Below, piece after piece: positions 1 through 9,745 of a stretch of DNA of 16,702 bases. The notes beneath the pieces were generated by a model. It made no database searches and was not told the origin of the DNA. It saw nothing but the letters and a program-made list of their open reading frames with translations. The stretch comes from Trachelipus rathkii (taxonomy: Eukaryota; Arthropoda; Malacostraca; Isopoda; Trachelipodidae): positions 1-16,702 of the forward strand of contig JABUQX010057276.1 in the NCBI GenBank assembly GCA_015478945.1, read 5' to 3'. The position numbers and the translations under genes are program-made. Position 1 is the stretch's first letter, and each line of letters opens with the position of its first letter.

Positions 1-59
1 ACTGGCCTCATCAGCTTGATCAGACACATTTAATTTTGATATAACAGATATGAAATAAT

Positions 60-760
60 TTGGGTACATGGAATGTCAGAGGAATAAATGTTGAGGAGAA
101 GAGGAGAGAGGTGATGGATGTATTTAGAAAGGGCAAATTTGATTTGCTCGCTGTGACTGAAACAAAGATGAGAGGAACGAAGAAACTGAGTGGTGTGGTG
201 TGAAATGTGTGTAAATGGTGTGGAAAGGAATGAGAGAGGGAGAGAAGGAGTTGCAATTTTGATGAGTGACCTGTGGTACAAAGCTATGGTAGACTTTGTG
301 TGCGTGAGCCCTAGAATTCTAATGGTTAAATTTAAGTTTGAAAAGGTCAAGGTATGTGTGGTTGTGACGTATGGTCCATCTGAGGGAAACGTTGAAGAGA
401 GTAACGATTTTTTTGGATAATCTGAATGATGTTCTGGATGGGGTGAGTAGGAGCTTCAGATTTGAGAAAAGTGGGGACCGGAATGGTTGGATAGGTGATC
501 AAAAAGGATGGTATAACAGGTTTTGGGGTGGCGGAGAAAATGAGAATGGTAGAAAGGTGATTGATTTCTATGAAGAGTGTGTGTGTAAGCAATACTTTCT
601 TTAAACACAAGAGCATCCACATACCAGAGCATGTAGAGATGGTATCAGTTTTGAAAGTGCTATGATTGATTTAGTGTTGGTGAAGAAGGAGATGTTGGAA
701 GTATGTGTTAGGATACAATCAGTTAGGGGTTTAGGAATGGATTATCGGATCATTATGTTG
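60..760 (+). pseudogene. APE-like endonuclease domain of the RTE-like LINE, frameshifted
   Basis: This domain nicks target DNA to prime reverse transcription. Frame 60 reads LGTWNVRGIN and then LLAVTETKM, matching the first two conserved APE blocks (N in WNVRG, E in TETK), up to a TGA near 201. The protein continues in the second frame from about 238, with GVAILMSD and VCVVVTYGPSEG. It then moves to the third frame, with GDRNGWIGD at about 475-501, corresponding to the GD-N catalytic block. At 588 it returns to the first frame with NTFFKHKSIH, and then SMIDLVLVKKEM near 656. The final SDHH-like block near 735-755 is degraded to a run reading MDYRIIMLF. At least three frame changes in 700 bases rule out a working enzyme. 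Family logic is established; the exact order of indels is my reading. Confidence 0.8.
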
Positions 761-879
761 TTCTGTAAATTAAGTTAGTGGGGGCTTGATGGAGAGGAAG
801 GTGATATGAAAGGTAGTAGGTAAAATTAAGAGGAGAAGTTAAGTGAGCAAGACAATAAGGATAAGTATGTAAGAGCGTC

Positions 880-1514
880 GCGATAGTAAAACGGTTGAAT
901 GTGAATGTTGATACTGAACAAATCTGGGGCAAATGAAATATATAGTAGTGCAAAGGAAGTATGGGGATGTGCTAAAAGTAAGAATGCTAACAGTGAATGG
1001 TGGAATGAAGAGGTGATGAAAGCGGTTAAAGGTAAAAAAAGAAGCGTGGTTGAATGTATTAAAAGCAAACGATGAAGACTCAAAAGAAAGATGCTTGGAA
1101 TTATATATGAGGAAAAAGAAATACTAAAAGTTGCAAAAAAGATAAATGAACAGTTTGGAAGGAGGATAATGAGACTTACAAGGAATAGGAAGCTCTTCTG
1201 AAGGAAGCGCGAAAGAATGAAAAATAAGGGGAATCTGCTAGAATAATGAATAGGATGGTGCTTTTGTAACTGATGAAATGGGTATGAGAGGAGTGTGGAA
1301 AGAACACTTCGAAAATCTGCACAATATTAACAGTAATGAAGAGGTGATAGTGAATGTGTGGGTTTGATGGTGCAAGAAGGAATAGGTTTTTGGGGATGAG
1401 GTTATTAGTAAGGAGGAGGTAATGGGTAGAGTGAAAAAGTTGAAGAATGGTAAATCTGCAGGTATAGATGAAATTACTGGTGAAATGATCAAGAACGGAG
1501 GAGATGGTGATTGA
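880..1514 (+). pseudogene. Linker between endonuclease and RT of LINE copy 1
   Basis: This is the charged spacer that joins endonuclease to RT in this element family. Fragments can be read across frames: SAKEVWGCAKSK, NSEWWNEEVMKAVKGKK and EQFGRRIM at about 945-1170, then a stretch near 1430-1500 that reads KLKNGKSAGIDEITGEM and continues toward the RT. Stops and indels interrupt it, for example the TGA-containing run at 1511-1513 just before the open RT frame. The same region is recognisable in the minus-strand copy (NSEWWNDEMM at about 13870-13900), which confirms that it is element sequence and not host coding DNA. Confidence 0.7.
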
Positions 1515-2570
1515 TTGGATTTGAAGTTGTGTAATAAAGCGTTTATAGAGGGTATAGTTCCAAGGGATTGGAGGAGAGCGGTAATAGTATCCTTATATAA
1601 AGGTAAGGGAGAAAAGGGGAACTGTAGAAATTATAAGGGAATAAGTTTATTGAGTGTTGTAGGAAAGGTATATGCTGGTATTTTGGTCGAAAGAGTACGT
1701 CGAGTGACTGAAGGACTGATTGGTGAAGAACAAGGTGCGTTTAGGAGTGGTAGAGGACGTGTGGATCAAATCTTTACATTGAAACAAATGATTGAGAAAA
1801 TGAGGGAGAAGAAGAATAAATTGTATTTAGGTTTTATGGATTTGCAACAGGCGTATGATAGAGTTAATAGGGAAGGTTTATGGCAGGTGTTAGTGATATA
1901 TGGTGTTGGTGGTAGGCTTCTGAATGTAATCAAAAGTATGTATGACGATAGTGAAGCGTGTGTAAGAATAAATGGTGTCAATGGTGATTGGTTTAGGATT
2001 AATAGCGGAGTAAGACAGGGTTGTGTTATGTCTCCTTGGTTATTCAATTTGTATATGGATGGGGTTATGAAAGAATTAGAGGTGGGATGGCAGGAAATGG
2101 TGTTAGAATGATGGAGAATAAGAGAGAGGGTGCCCTACCATTATATGATGATTTGGTTCTGTGTGGTGAATCTGAAGAGAGTTTGAGAGGATTGGTAGAG
2201 AGATTTGGCAGGGTGTGTAAAAGGAGGGGCTTGAAAGTAAACGTGGATAAGAGTAAGGTTATGAGTTATGTTAGATGGTGAGCAGCTGGAACAAGTGTCT
2301 GAGTTTAAATATTTAGGGTATATGTTGGATGAAAAGGGAACGGACGATGCAGAGTGTAGTAGGAAAGTTGTGAATGGCAGGAAGGTGGCTGGTGCAATTA
2401 AATCGTTGGTGAATGTGAAAGGACTAAGTCTTGAGTGCGCTAGGGTTTTACATGAGGGTATGTTGTTAAATGTGTTATTGTATAGTAGTGAGACTATGGT
2501 CTGGAATAAGAAGTATAGATCTAAAGTTCAATGTGTTCAGATGGACAACTTAAAGGTGTGCTAGGTGTGA
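1515..2570 (+). pseudogene. Reverse transcriptase domain of LINE copy 1, frameshifted, with an altered active site
   Basis: The best preserved part is an open stretch of 198 codons (1515-2111). It contains VIVSLYKGKG, NYKGISLLSVVGK, motif A as FMDLQQAYDRV (first catalytic Asp) and motif B as GVRQGCVMSPWLFNLYMD. The frame then changes, and motif C is found at 2144-2152 as YDDLVLCGESEE. Relatives have YADDLVLC, so one codon is missing from the catalytic YADD box. A further frame change gives VSEFKYLGYMLDEKGTDDAECSRKV at about 2290-2370, the thumb-like region, then SSETMVWNKK and VQMDNL. The domain should copy element RNA into DNA at the nicked target, but this copy cannot be functional. Confidence 0.88.
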
Positions 2571-2640
2571 GAAGAATTGATAAAGTGAGGAATGAATCAG
2601 AGAAAGGTGGTGTGAAGAAATAAATGAGAGAATAAATGAA

Positions 2641-2943
2641 AGTATGTTGAGATGGTTTGGTCATGTGGAAAGGATGAATGATAGTCGGTTGGTTAAGCGG
2701 ATGTATAGTGGCGAGTGTGTTGGGAACCGACCGGCTGGGGAGACCGAAGAAAAGTGGATCGAGTCAGTAAAACGAATGTTTGAAGGAGAGCAATGTGAGT
2801 TTGGTAGAGGCGAGAAGAAAGTGTATAACAGGAGTGAAGGGCGGGGGATTGTGAGGGTGGTTGTGGCCCACCTGGTACAAGGGATGAACCCTACATTGAC
2901 GATCTACCATAGTGATGGTCCATCGCTGTCCCATGAAGCTTAG
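2641..2943 (+). pseudogene. C-terminal region of LINE copy 1 (RWFGHVERM block)
   Basis: An open stretch follows the degraded RT tail and begins MLRWFGHVERMNDSRLVKRM. Next comes a run corresponding to the family's GECVGNRPAG..KWIESVKRM segment. The end reads VVVAHLVQGMNPTLTIYHSDGPSLSHEA and stops at 2941-2943. The RWFGHVERM block is a hallmark of the C-terminal end of this LINE family in arthropods. The conserved double arginine after the glycine-rich turn is altered (GETEEK), consistent with neutral decay. It is a carry-over from the same ancestral ORF, not a separate gene. Confidence 0.75.
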
Positions 2944-3118
2944 GGTGGATTTTCTGACGCAATGAGTTCTCACTAATTAATGGTACTGATGGGGCGGTAA
3001 GGATGGGCTTTCTTTTTCGACTTCGTCATGTTCTTCTTACTGCTTTTCTTCCGATGCCCGTCGCACCTTACTCCCATATTCTTGGGAAAATATAAGAAAG
3101 ATAAGAAGAAGAAGAAGG
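2944..3118 (+). other. 3' UTR and (AAG)n tail of LINE copy 1
   Basis: Non-coding sequence between the stop at 2941-2943 and a short tract of AAG/AAGA units at about 3090-3117. RTE-type elements often end in a short simple repeat instead of a long poly(A), which fits. The tail passes directly into a (TA)n microsatellite, so the exact 3' junction and any target-site duplication are lost. Confidence 0.55.
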
Positions 3119-3269
<151 letters not shown>

Positions 3270-3315
3270 AGTTATATGTCTTATTTTTTTCTATATATTT
3301 AAAGACAAGGTGTGT

Positions 3316-3427
3316 GGTATCGGTTAAGGGTATCGGCAAAATTCTTACCGATACCCTCTCAAAATTCCGATACCGATACCGGCTGGCTCTCAAATCAACA
3401 TCCTGATATGGTATCGGTGCATAACTA
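3316..3427 (-). mobile_element. hAT-like terminal region, word ACCGATACC
   Basis: About 110 bases in which GGTATCGG or its complement CCGATACC recurs at least seven times on both strands. Read on the minus strand, the right edge begins TAGTTATGCACCGATACCA, close to the AGGGATGCACCG type of terminus seen on hAT elements. Only one end is recognisable; it sits between two (TA)n tracts, so the rest of the element is gone or masked. No coding sequence is visible. The hAT assignment is by analogy with the better supported ends at 5303-5390 and 7235-8062. Confidence 0.55.
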
Positions 3428-3443
3428 ATATATAGGTGAGGCG

Positions 3444-3509
3444 CATATATATATATATATATATAGCAGCACAGTATAGTTAGTATAGTGTGGCATAGCA
3501 GAGAAAGAG

Positions 3510-3546
<37 letters not shown>

Positions 3547-3550
3547 CAGA

Positions 3551-3620
<70 letters not shown>
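3444..3620. repeat. (TA)n microsatellites in three blocks
   Basis: Blocks of alternating TA at about 3445-3466, 3513-3545 and 3551-3618, separated by short unique pieces including AGCAGCACAGTATAG and GCAGAGT. The blocks share a similar GCAGAG spacer, suggesting local duplication within the tract. Confidence 0.95.
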
Positions 3621-3622
<2 letters not shown>

Positions 3623-4496
3623 ATAATTTTTTTCTCCGCAACTATTTGTTTTTCTGTCGCTGCTTCCAAGAGGAGGAATGATTTGGAGTGTCGCCACTTT
3701 GCGGATGGAAAGAATATCAAGTTCGTGGTATTTGATAGATGATTCGCCAGATGAAAATGATAAATTCTCTTAACATAAAATGTAATGATTTTTATTACAC
3801 TTTCTTATTTCCTCTTAGGTCAAAGAGTATAAAAATTGGAGAATATAGAAATGAGAAATACCACTGTACCATGTGTACACTGCACTGATGGGAGCATCGA
3901 TTTTATTTGCAAGATTATAAATGAATTTTGAAAGGTTTGAGATAAGACACTTTGAAATAAACAATGTTTAATAAGTCACTGAGTATCAATATCCTTTTTA
4001 TAAATATGTACACTTTTTATATCAATGTAAAAATCCAGAACATTAAATAATATAGAATATAACTTTCGACCAATTTTTATTAATTTATTTCCCAAATCTG
4101 TGAGTAGTTCAATTTTCACAGTTTATAAGAAAAGCTTAATTTGTAAATAAAACTAAATCAAAATAAATCAAAGATAAAACAAGTCTAAACGGAATCATAA
4201 ATAAGTCAAACGAATCGGGTAAGGGAATGTTGAAACACAAAATAGGAGACATTATTAAATAATTAACTACGTGTTAGCACTACCACAGTTTTATTTTTAT
4301 ACTATGACACTACCTAACAATATTACACATTTTTAACAGTACACGTCTTGCGTGCAAAAGGACAATCTACACACTAAGTAAGAAAGCAAATGAAATTCGG
4401 AGGAGTTTAACAAAATAGGTACAAGCGGGGGTTGATGCATACAAATACAGTTATTTAAAGAGCATACGGTCGGGTTATGACGTCACATAACATATC

Positions 4497-4497
<1 letters not shown>
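3621..4497. other. AT-rich interval with no recognised gene
   Basis: About 880 bases without a convincing coding region, RNA gene or repeat family. A + strand reading near 3853 gives a lone Cys-x2-Cys (YHCTMC) without the His pair, which I do not regard as a zinc finger. The interval lies upstream of the hAT transposase relic. If that element was once complete, its 5' half should have been here, but I cannot recognise it. Confidence 0.5.

Positions 4498-4537
<40 letters not shown>
4498..4537. repeat. (TAA)n microsatellite
   Basis: About thirteen consecutive TAA units, pure, immediately upstream of the hAT transposase relic. Confidence 0.95.
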
Positions 4538-4702
4538 GCTACTTACATTATTATTTAGGGCATTGGTTGATATGAAAAAGAATGAAATATGTCAAATGGT
4601 TTATGAAGAGTAACTTCTGGAGACAATGTGAAAAAAAGTCGTACCTCTAAGTCTATAAGGTTTACTTGATGAATTAGCATGTGGCAAGCGAAAATGTGAT
4701 GA

Positions 4703-5025
4703 AAATTAAGTGTCTCCGGAAAGAGAGAAAAGAGAAGAACAAGCAAAAGTAATCAAATCAAAAGAAAATTAGAAGAATATTTGAATTTGCCACTGCTGCC
4801 AAGAGACAGTGACCCATTTCTTTGGTGGAAAAATTCAAAGAAAACCTTCACAAATATAAGCAAGCTGGCTTTGAAATATTAGAGTGCTCCAGCTGATTCT
4901 GTTAAGAGTGAACGATTTTTAGCACTGGGTATAAAACATTTATGAACCTGTGCGAAAAAGGCTATGCCTATTAATTAAACGGAGAAATTTTAATGTTTTC
5001 GCACTATAACATGAAAGAGTTTTAA
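4703..5025 (+). pseudogene. hAT transposase, C-terminal dimerisation domain, decayed
   Basis: The frame from 4703 reads KRKLEEYLNLPLLPRDSDP, then FLWWKN, ISKLALKY, SAPADSVKSER. This matches the C-terminal hAT dimerisation domain (YL..P..PR..DP..WW....FP.L..LA..YL..PA.SV.SER.FS), with the diagnostic WW and SER in place. A TAG replaces the Leu of the KYLSAPA segment at about 4881. After SER one base is missing, and the protein continues in another frame as FSTGYKTFMNLCEK, then after a stop LNGEILMFSHYNMKEF, ending at 5023-5025. The EILMF.HYN tail is typical of the end of hAT transposases. A lower-confidence extension upstream to about 4600 reads TSGDNVKKSRTSKSIRF. The N-terminal BED and RNase H-like parts are not visible. 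The relic lies 280 bases from a word-repeat terminus in the matching orientation. Confidence 0.82.
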
Positions 5026-5302
5026 AATTTAAGTACCAAGTTTCATTTGATTACAATACTAAAAACATAAAAGGATTTTTTAATTTTATGCATAAAAATT
5101 AATAAAAAATATTTTAAATAAACTGTTACAGGAATCTTATTTTTTTATATAGCTATATAAATCCATTGCAAAACAAGACATGCACAAAAATTTTGGGTTG
5201 CAGCAATATTTTGAAAAAAAAAGAAGTTTAACCTTGTGAATCAAATTCATTAATGAATTAAAATTTGGGATTGTTGTAGGATGGTAAATTTATACTTGAT
5301 AA
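5026..5302 (+). other. Non-coding 3' part of the hAT relic
   Basis: AT-rich sequence between the transposase stop and the terminal word repeats, containing an AAATAAA at about 5115-5121 that could have served as the polyadenylation signal of the transposase transcript. Assigned to the element by position only. Confidence 0.4.
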
Positions 5303-5390
5303 TAGGCCGATTAATCGACTTTGGTCGATTACGATTAATCGGTAAAATGACCGATTACCGATTACTTGCCTATTAATCGGTGGAACCTTA
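5303..5390 (-). mobile_element. hAT terminal region, word GATTAATCGG; right end of the transposase relic
   Basis: GATTAATCGG, CCGATTA and TCGATTA recur about eight times on both strands within 88 bases. Read inward on the minus strand, the edge starts TAAGGTTCCACCGATTAAT, matching a TAGGGATGCACCG-type hAT end at 10 of 13 positions. Transposase coding sequence lies just inside this end in the expected place, so this is the best link in the window between the word-repeat pattern and hAT elements. The outer edge coincides with the stop codon of the zinc-finger reading frame. The left end of the element was not found. Confidence 0.65.
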
Positions 5391-6590
5391 ATTTTCATGC
5401 TTAAGCAAATGTAATTTTAAGCTCCTTTTGTAATTACATTTATAGTTACAGTTTGCGCATTTAAAAAGTTTTCGACTTGTATGCGTAAGCATGTGCATTT
5501 TTAATTTACTTTTAAAATTACATTCATAGTTACACTCAGAACACTTGAATAATTTTGTATTTGTGTGCGTAAGCATATGCATTTTTAAGACATTTCTTAC
5601 ATTACATTCATAGCTACAGTGAACACATTTAAAAAGTTTTATATTTGTATGCTTATTAAGCATGTGTAATTTTAAGCTTGATTTGTGGTTACATTCATAG
5701 TCACACTCGGCACATTTAAAACGCTTTTGACTTCCATGTCTGAGCATGTGCTGTTTCAAATCTTCTTTGCGATTACATTCATAGCTACAATCCAAACACT
5801 TAAATAATTTTATATTTGCGTGCTTAAGCATATGAAACTTCAAGCTTTCTTTACGATTACATTCATAGGTGCACTCAGAACATTTAAATAATTTTATATT
5901 TGTATGTTTAACTTGCATGTGTGTTTTCATATTTGATCTCTCATTACATTCATAGTTACACTCTGCACATTTAAATAGTTTTAGATTTGCATGCCTAAGC
6001 ATGTGCTGTTTTAAGCTAAATTTGTGATTACTTTCAAACCTACACTCAGCACATCTAAAAGCTTTTACGTTTCCGTGATTAAGCATATGTATTTTTAATT
6101 GCCTTTTCTGATTACATTCATAGACGCACAAAGAGCATTTAAATAACTTTATTTTTGCATGAATACGCATGTGTACTTTTAGGTCTTTTTTGTCATTACA
6201 TCCATAGCTGCACTCAGCACATTTGAATAATTTGATATTTTCATGCTTGAGCATGTGCATTTTAAAGTTTCCTTTGATATTACTTTCATAGCTGCACTCA
6301 GAGCATTTAAATAATTTGAAATTTGAATGCTTATTAAGCATATGACTTTTTAAGCTATCTTTACGATTACATTCAAAGTTGCACTCAAAACATTTAAATA
6401 ATTTTGTATTTTGATGCGTAAGCATATGTCTTTTTATATGTCTTTTGCATTGAATTTTAGCATCACAGATATTACAACTGAATTTCTTCAACTTTTCATT
6501 CTCAATCTTATTCATTGGTGACCTTGACTTCTGAGATCCACTTTTCAATGAATCTTTCTTGCCATGGTCCCCTTCAATACTCGTTAAAAT
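5388..6590 (-). CDS. C2H2 zinc-finger protein, terminal exon with 13 fingers (3' end possibly cut by a transposon)
   Basis: An uninterrupted reading frame that codes 13 tandem C2H2 fingers, C-x2-C-x12-H-x3/4-H, joined by seven-residue linkers of the form xNxKLFK in place of TGEKPYK. Fingers 2, 7 and 10 have H-x4-H. In ten fingers the usual core Phe, four residues after the second Cys, is Cys (the YEC pattern); fingers 3 and 6 have Ser and finger 1 Ile there. The scaffold Asn, Lys and Leu around the helix are nearly constant while helix positions -1, 2, 3 and 6 vary. The exon start at 6590 is chosen because ATTTTTACAG at 6591-6600 (minus strand) is a strong splice acceptor in phase. The open frame runs on to an ATG at 6647, but that stretch looks intronic. 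The first ATG inside the exon is residue 45 of the long frame. The protein ends HLLKHEN right after finger 13. It is likely a nuclear DNA-binding protein; targets are unknown. Upstream exons lie outside the window or are unrecognised. Confidence 0.85.
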   Translation of the reverse strand: MLTSIEGDHGKKDSLKSGSQKSRSPMNKIENEKLKKFSCNICDAKIQCKRHIKRHMLTHQNTKLFKCFECNFECNRKDSLKSHMLNKHSNFKLFKCSECSYESNIKGNFKMHMLKHENIKLFKCAECSYGCNDKKDLKVHMRIHAKIKLFKCSLCVYECNQKRQLKIHMLNHGNVKAFRCAECRFESNHKFSLKQHMLRHANLKLFKCAECNYECNERSNMKTHMQVKHTNIKLFKCSECTYECNRKESLKFHMLKHANIKLFKCLDCSYECNRKEDLKQHMLRHGSQKRFKCAECDYECNHKSSLKLHMLNKHTNIKLFKCVHCSYECNVRNVLKMHMLTHTNTKLFKCSECNYECNFKSKLKMHMLTHTSRKLFKCANCNYKCNYKRSLKLHLLKHEN

Positions 6591-6605
6591 CTGTAAAAAT
6601 AAAAA
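6591..6605 (-). other. Candidate 3' splice acceptor of the zinc-finger exon
   Basis: On the minus strand the sequence TTTTTATTTTTACAG precedes the exon. It is a pyrimidine-rich tract followed by CAG, and the frame is open through it in phase 0. It decides the exon start in preference to the ATG at 6647, whose N-terminal residues (hydrophobic and uncharged) do not resemble the charged leader that follows. Confidence 0.65.
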
Positions 6606-7131
6606 CCACAGATTACATTTCGTAAACAAACTAAATTTAAAATACAAAATTATTAACCAAAATAATGAATTACTTTTACTCTAAATTCAACACTCAAAAT
6701 TTTCAACTTTAATCGTATTATTAAATTTGAGTAGTTTAGAAAGTAAAAGTTTAATCATTAACATTAAAAATGAAAAAAAAGGTATACTAAAAAATCATTA
6801 ATGAATGCATTCTTAATTAACTAACTTTGTCAAAGTCAAAATATCAAAATTTCTGATTATGAGATGGGTTACGAAAAGGTCACACTAACTTCAAATGGCA
6901 TCCTCATTTAACCATTATTAGACAATTCAGTTATTAAGCGCATAATATTGGTAGATTCTTAATGCGATTTTGGGTGTAAATATGAATGGAAAATGTCAGA
7001 AATTGTAATACAGTTTTCATTTTTTAATTTAAAAAACTTTCACATTTTGTAAGGTTTGCTGTGTATATGTTTTAAAATGATTTTCTTTTGTTTAAAGCCT
7101 TTGATAATGATAAAAGAAATATAATGTTAAA
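6606..7131. other. AT-rich interval, probably intron or upstream region of the zinc-finger gene
   Basis: About 530 bases with no recognised exon, RNA gene or element. If the acceptor at 6591 is used, this DNA is the 3' part of an intron on the minus strand. No donor site or upstream coding exon could be identified. Confidence 0.45.
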
Positions 7132-7150
7132 TTCAGAAAGGAAACTCTGC

Positions 7151-7170
7151 GGCCATTACGATCCATCGCT
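7151..7170 (+). repeat. Left arm of a 20-bp perfect inverted repeat
   Basis: GGCCATTACGATCCATCGCT here is the exact reverse complement of 8896-8915. Outward of the arms a further 24 bases match at about 17 positions, so the repeat extends imperfectly to about 7127 and 8939. The two arms enclose the hAT-like element at 7235-8062 and a LINE fragment. No flanking duplication was found. Confidence 0.85.
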
Positions 7171-7226
7171 ATGAATCGTTTTATTTATTTCTAAGAGGAA
7201 TAGAAGAAAGTAGAGGAATCTGTTGG

Positions 7227-7234
7227 ATGTGATT
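7227..7234 (+). repeat. Target-site duplication, left copy (ATGTGATT)
   Basis: ATGTGATT directly before the left terminus AGGGACCGACC is repeated at 8063-8070 after the right terminus. An 8-bp duplication is the hallmark of hAT insertion. Confidence 0.7.
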
Positions 7235-8062
<828 letters not shown>

Positions 8063-8070
8063 ATGTGATT
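8063..8070 (+). repeat. Target-site duplication, right copy (ATGTGATT)
   Basis: Direct repeat of 7227-7234 flanking the hAT-like element. Confidence 0.7.
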
Positions 8071-8099
8071 CATTAATTTAGTTGAAAAGAGCAATGATG

Positions 8100-8530
8100 G
8101 ACAGGGAATGTGAACATTAGAAATATAGACAGTAAGAAGCCACATGGGCCTATCGAGACTGTCCCAGTTAACCTAATAGAACCAACCACCAAACATGTTC
8201 ATGCAAATCCACAAAGCATCCTAGGGTTTGTCAATAACTTACATAGTAAACACAAAGTCTACAACTAAAAGAAAAAACTATAGCTAAAGTACTTGCTAAC
8301 CACATTACAAGCTTTAATAACTTTGTTATAGTCATAACATGCAGTTTAACCTTAATAACTGACTAAAAACCCGCCAATTTGGCTTAGTCAAAATATACTA
8401 TATGATATCAAAACCATCCGTATACCAGTCCAATCATTCCTTAAATGTTGCAATCGAGTCACACTCAACCACCCACTGTGGCAAACCATTCCAAAAATTA
8501 ACCACCCTATTATTGAATGTGGAAACCTAT
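8100..8530 (-). mobile_element. 3' end fragment of a second LINE (jockey/CR1-like)
   Basis: On the minus strand 8517-8398 reads FNNRVVNFWNGLP, QWVVECDSIATFKE, a TGA, then LDWYTDGFDII and a stop. The pattern RVVN.WN.LP..VV....S..TFK..LD is the well-known C-terminal end of jockey/CR1-type LINE polyproteins. The TGA sits where relatives have a sense codon. Lower coordinates down to about 8100 would be its 3' UTR, with no clear tail. Upstream (8530-8890) no RT sequence is recognisable, so the copy is 5'-truncated or too decayed. The boundary values are estimates. Confidence 0.72.
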
Positions 8531-8895
8531 AAAACTACCATGTGTCAATTAAGATAAGACATTTTGCATAGTGTAGCTTATTACAGATGTTAACATGTTT
8601 TTTTTTTAATGCATAGGACAGCAACAGAATCTTTAGGAATAGAGACTTAATAGATTCTTCAAAATTAAGTTTGAGAGCAATCTTCCTTCATAATGGAAAT
8701 GAGAATTAATCTACAGTAATACTTCTTTTTATGAAGGAGCTGTATGACAATATGAAAATCTTTGGAGATATGTGAATAGATCTTGTACTATGAGGACTTT
8801 GGATAAACAAACACCTCAAAATAAAGATTATTTTTCAACCTCTTGTGAAACTCTAATTAACTATCTTCCGTGATTTGATGTAAAATCCTTGTCAA
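8531..8895. other. Unassigned interval between LINE fragment and inverted-repeat arm
   Basis: AT-rich DNA without a readable protein remnant on either strand. It may be more of the same LINE in unrecognisable form, or part of the unit bounded by the 20-bp inverted repeat. Confidence 0.35.
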
Positions 8896-8915
8896 AGCGA
8901 TGGATCGTAATGGCC
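8896..8915 (-). repeat. Right arm of the 20-bp perfect inverted repeat
   Basis: AGCGATGGATCGTAATGGCC, the exact reverse complement of 7151-7170, about 1.73 kb away. Confidence 0.85.
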
Positions 8916-9044
8916 AAAGATTTTCTTTTTCTAATGAGCAAATTTCTTGGATTCAGTGATGCTAAAATAATAAAAACAAGAGAGATATTTATCAAGCAAC
9001 AAAATAAAGTAAGTTATGAATGATTCTTATTTTGTGCAAAGTTT

Positions 9045-9429
<385 letters not shown>

Positions 9430-9633
9430 AACAAAGAAAATATAATCCAAACATATTTGCTGATTACTCCTGGGTACTAAAATGGGACGTTTTCTGAGTT
9501 GGATACAGAAGAACATCCGTTAAAAAAAAAAGTGCATTTTAGGCGAGTTCACTGTGCATGGAATTTATGATTAGAAAGGAATCTAATAGAGATTCTGGAC
9601 TACTCCGGACTGGGTAATGTAAAGAATATTACA

Positions 9634-9745
9634 AGGTTGCATGGCAGAGCCAGTAAATTTTTTGGTCTTTGCTGACTCTGACTCTGTCTCCACAATTGTC
9701 CAGCTCCATATTAAAAATGTAGCTCTGGCTCTGGCTCTGAACCCT
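9634..9745. mobile_element. hAT-like fold-back, word AGAGCCAG/CTGGCTCT
   Basis: A 112-bp unit with AGGTTGCATGGCAGAGCCAG at the left. On the minus strand the right edge begins AGGGTTCAGAGCCAGAGCC. Between them are CTGACTCTGACTCTG and the spaced word AGCTC. Both ends carry the same word in opposite orientation, as in a very short non-autonomous element. I found no 8-bp flanking duplication, so the assignment is by resemblance. Confidence 0.5.

Larger units (their letters stand above)
1..3118 (+). mobile_element. RTE-like non-LTR retrotransposon (LINE), copy 1, near full length, inactivated
   Basis: A LINE running left to right and open at the window edge. Its parts appear in the expected order: an APE-type endonuclease starting near 60, a linker rich in charged residues, a reverse transcriptase with motifs A, B and C at about 1831, 2006 and 2144, a C-terminal block with RWFGHVERM at about 2650, a 3' UTR, and a short (AAG)n tail at about 3103-3117. 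No gag-like first ORF is visible. All three frames are needed to follow the protein, so several indels and stops have made it a pseudogene. The family assignment to an RTE-like clade rests on the APE plus RT layout and the RWFGHV block; the same kind of element is often annotated in arthropods simply as endonuclease-reverse transcriptase. A second copy of the same family lies inverted at 12730-14241. Confidence 0.85.

Noticed and set aside
3853..3900. Cys-x2-Cys on the + strand (YHCTMC), possible extra finger
   Set aside because: There is no His pair at the right spacing and a stop follows; it is also on the opposite strand to the zinc-finger gene.
6591..6647. Zinc-finger frame extended to the ATG at 6647
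   Set aside because: The extra residues are uncharged and hydrophobic and are followed by a strong splice acceptor, so the stretch is more likely intron.
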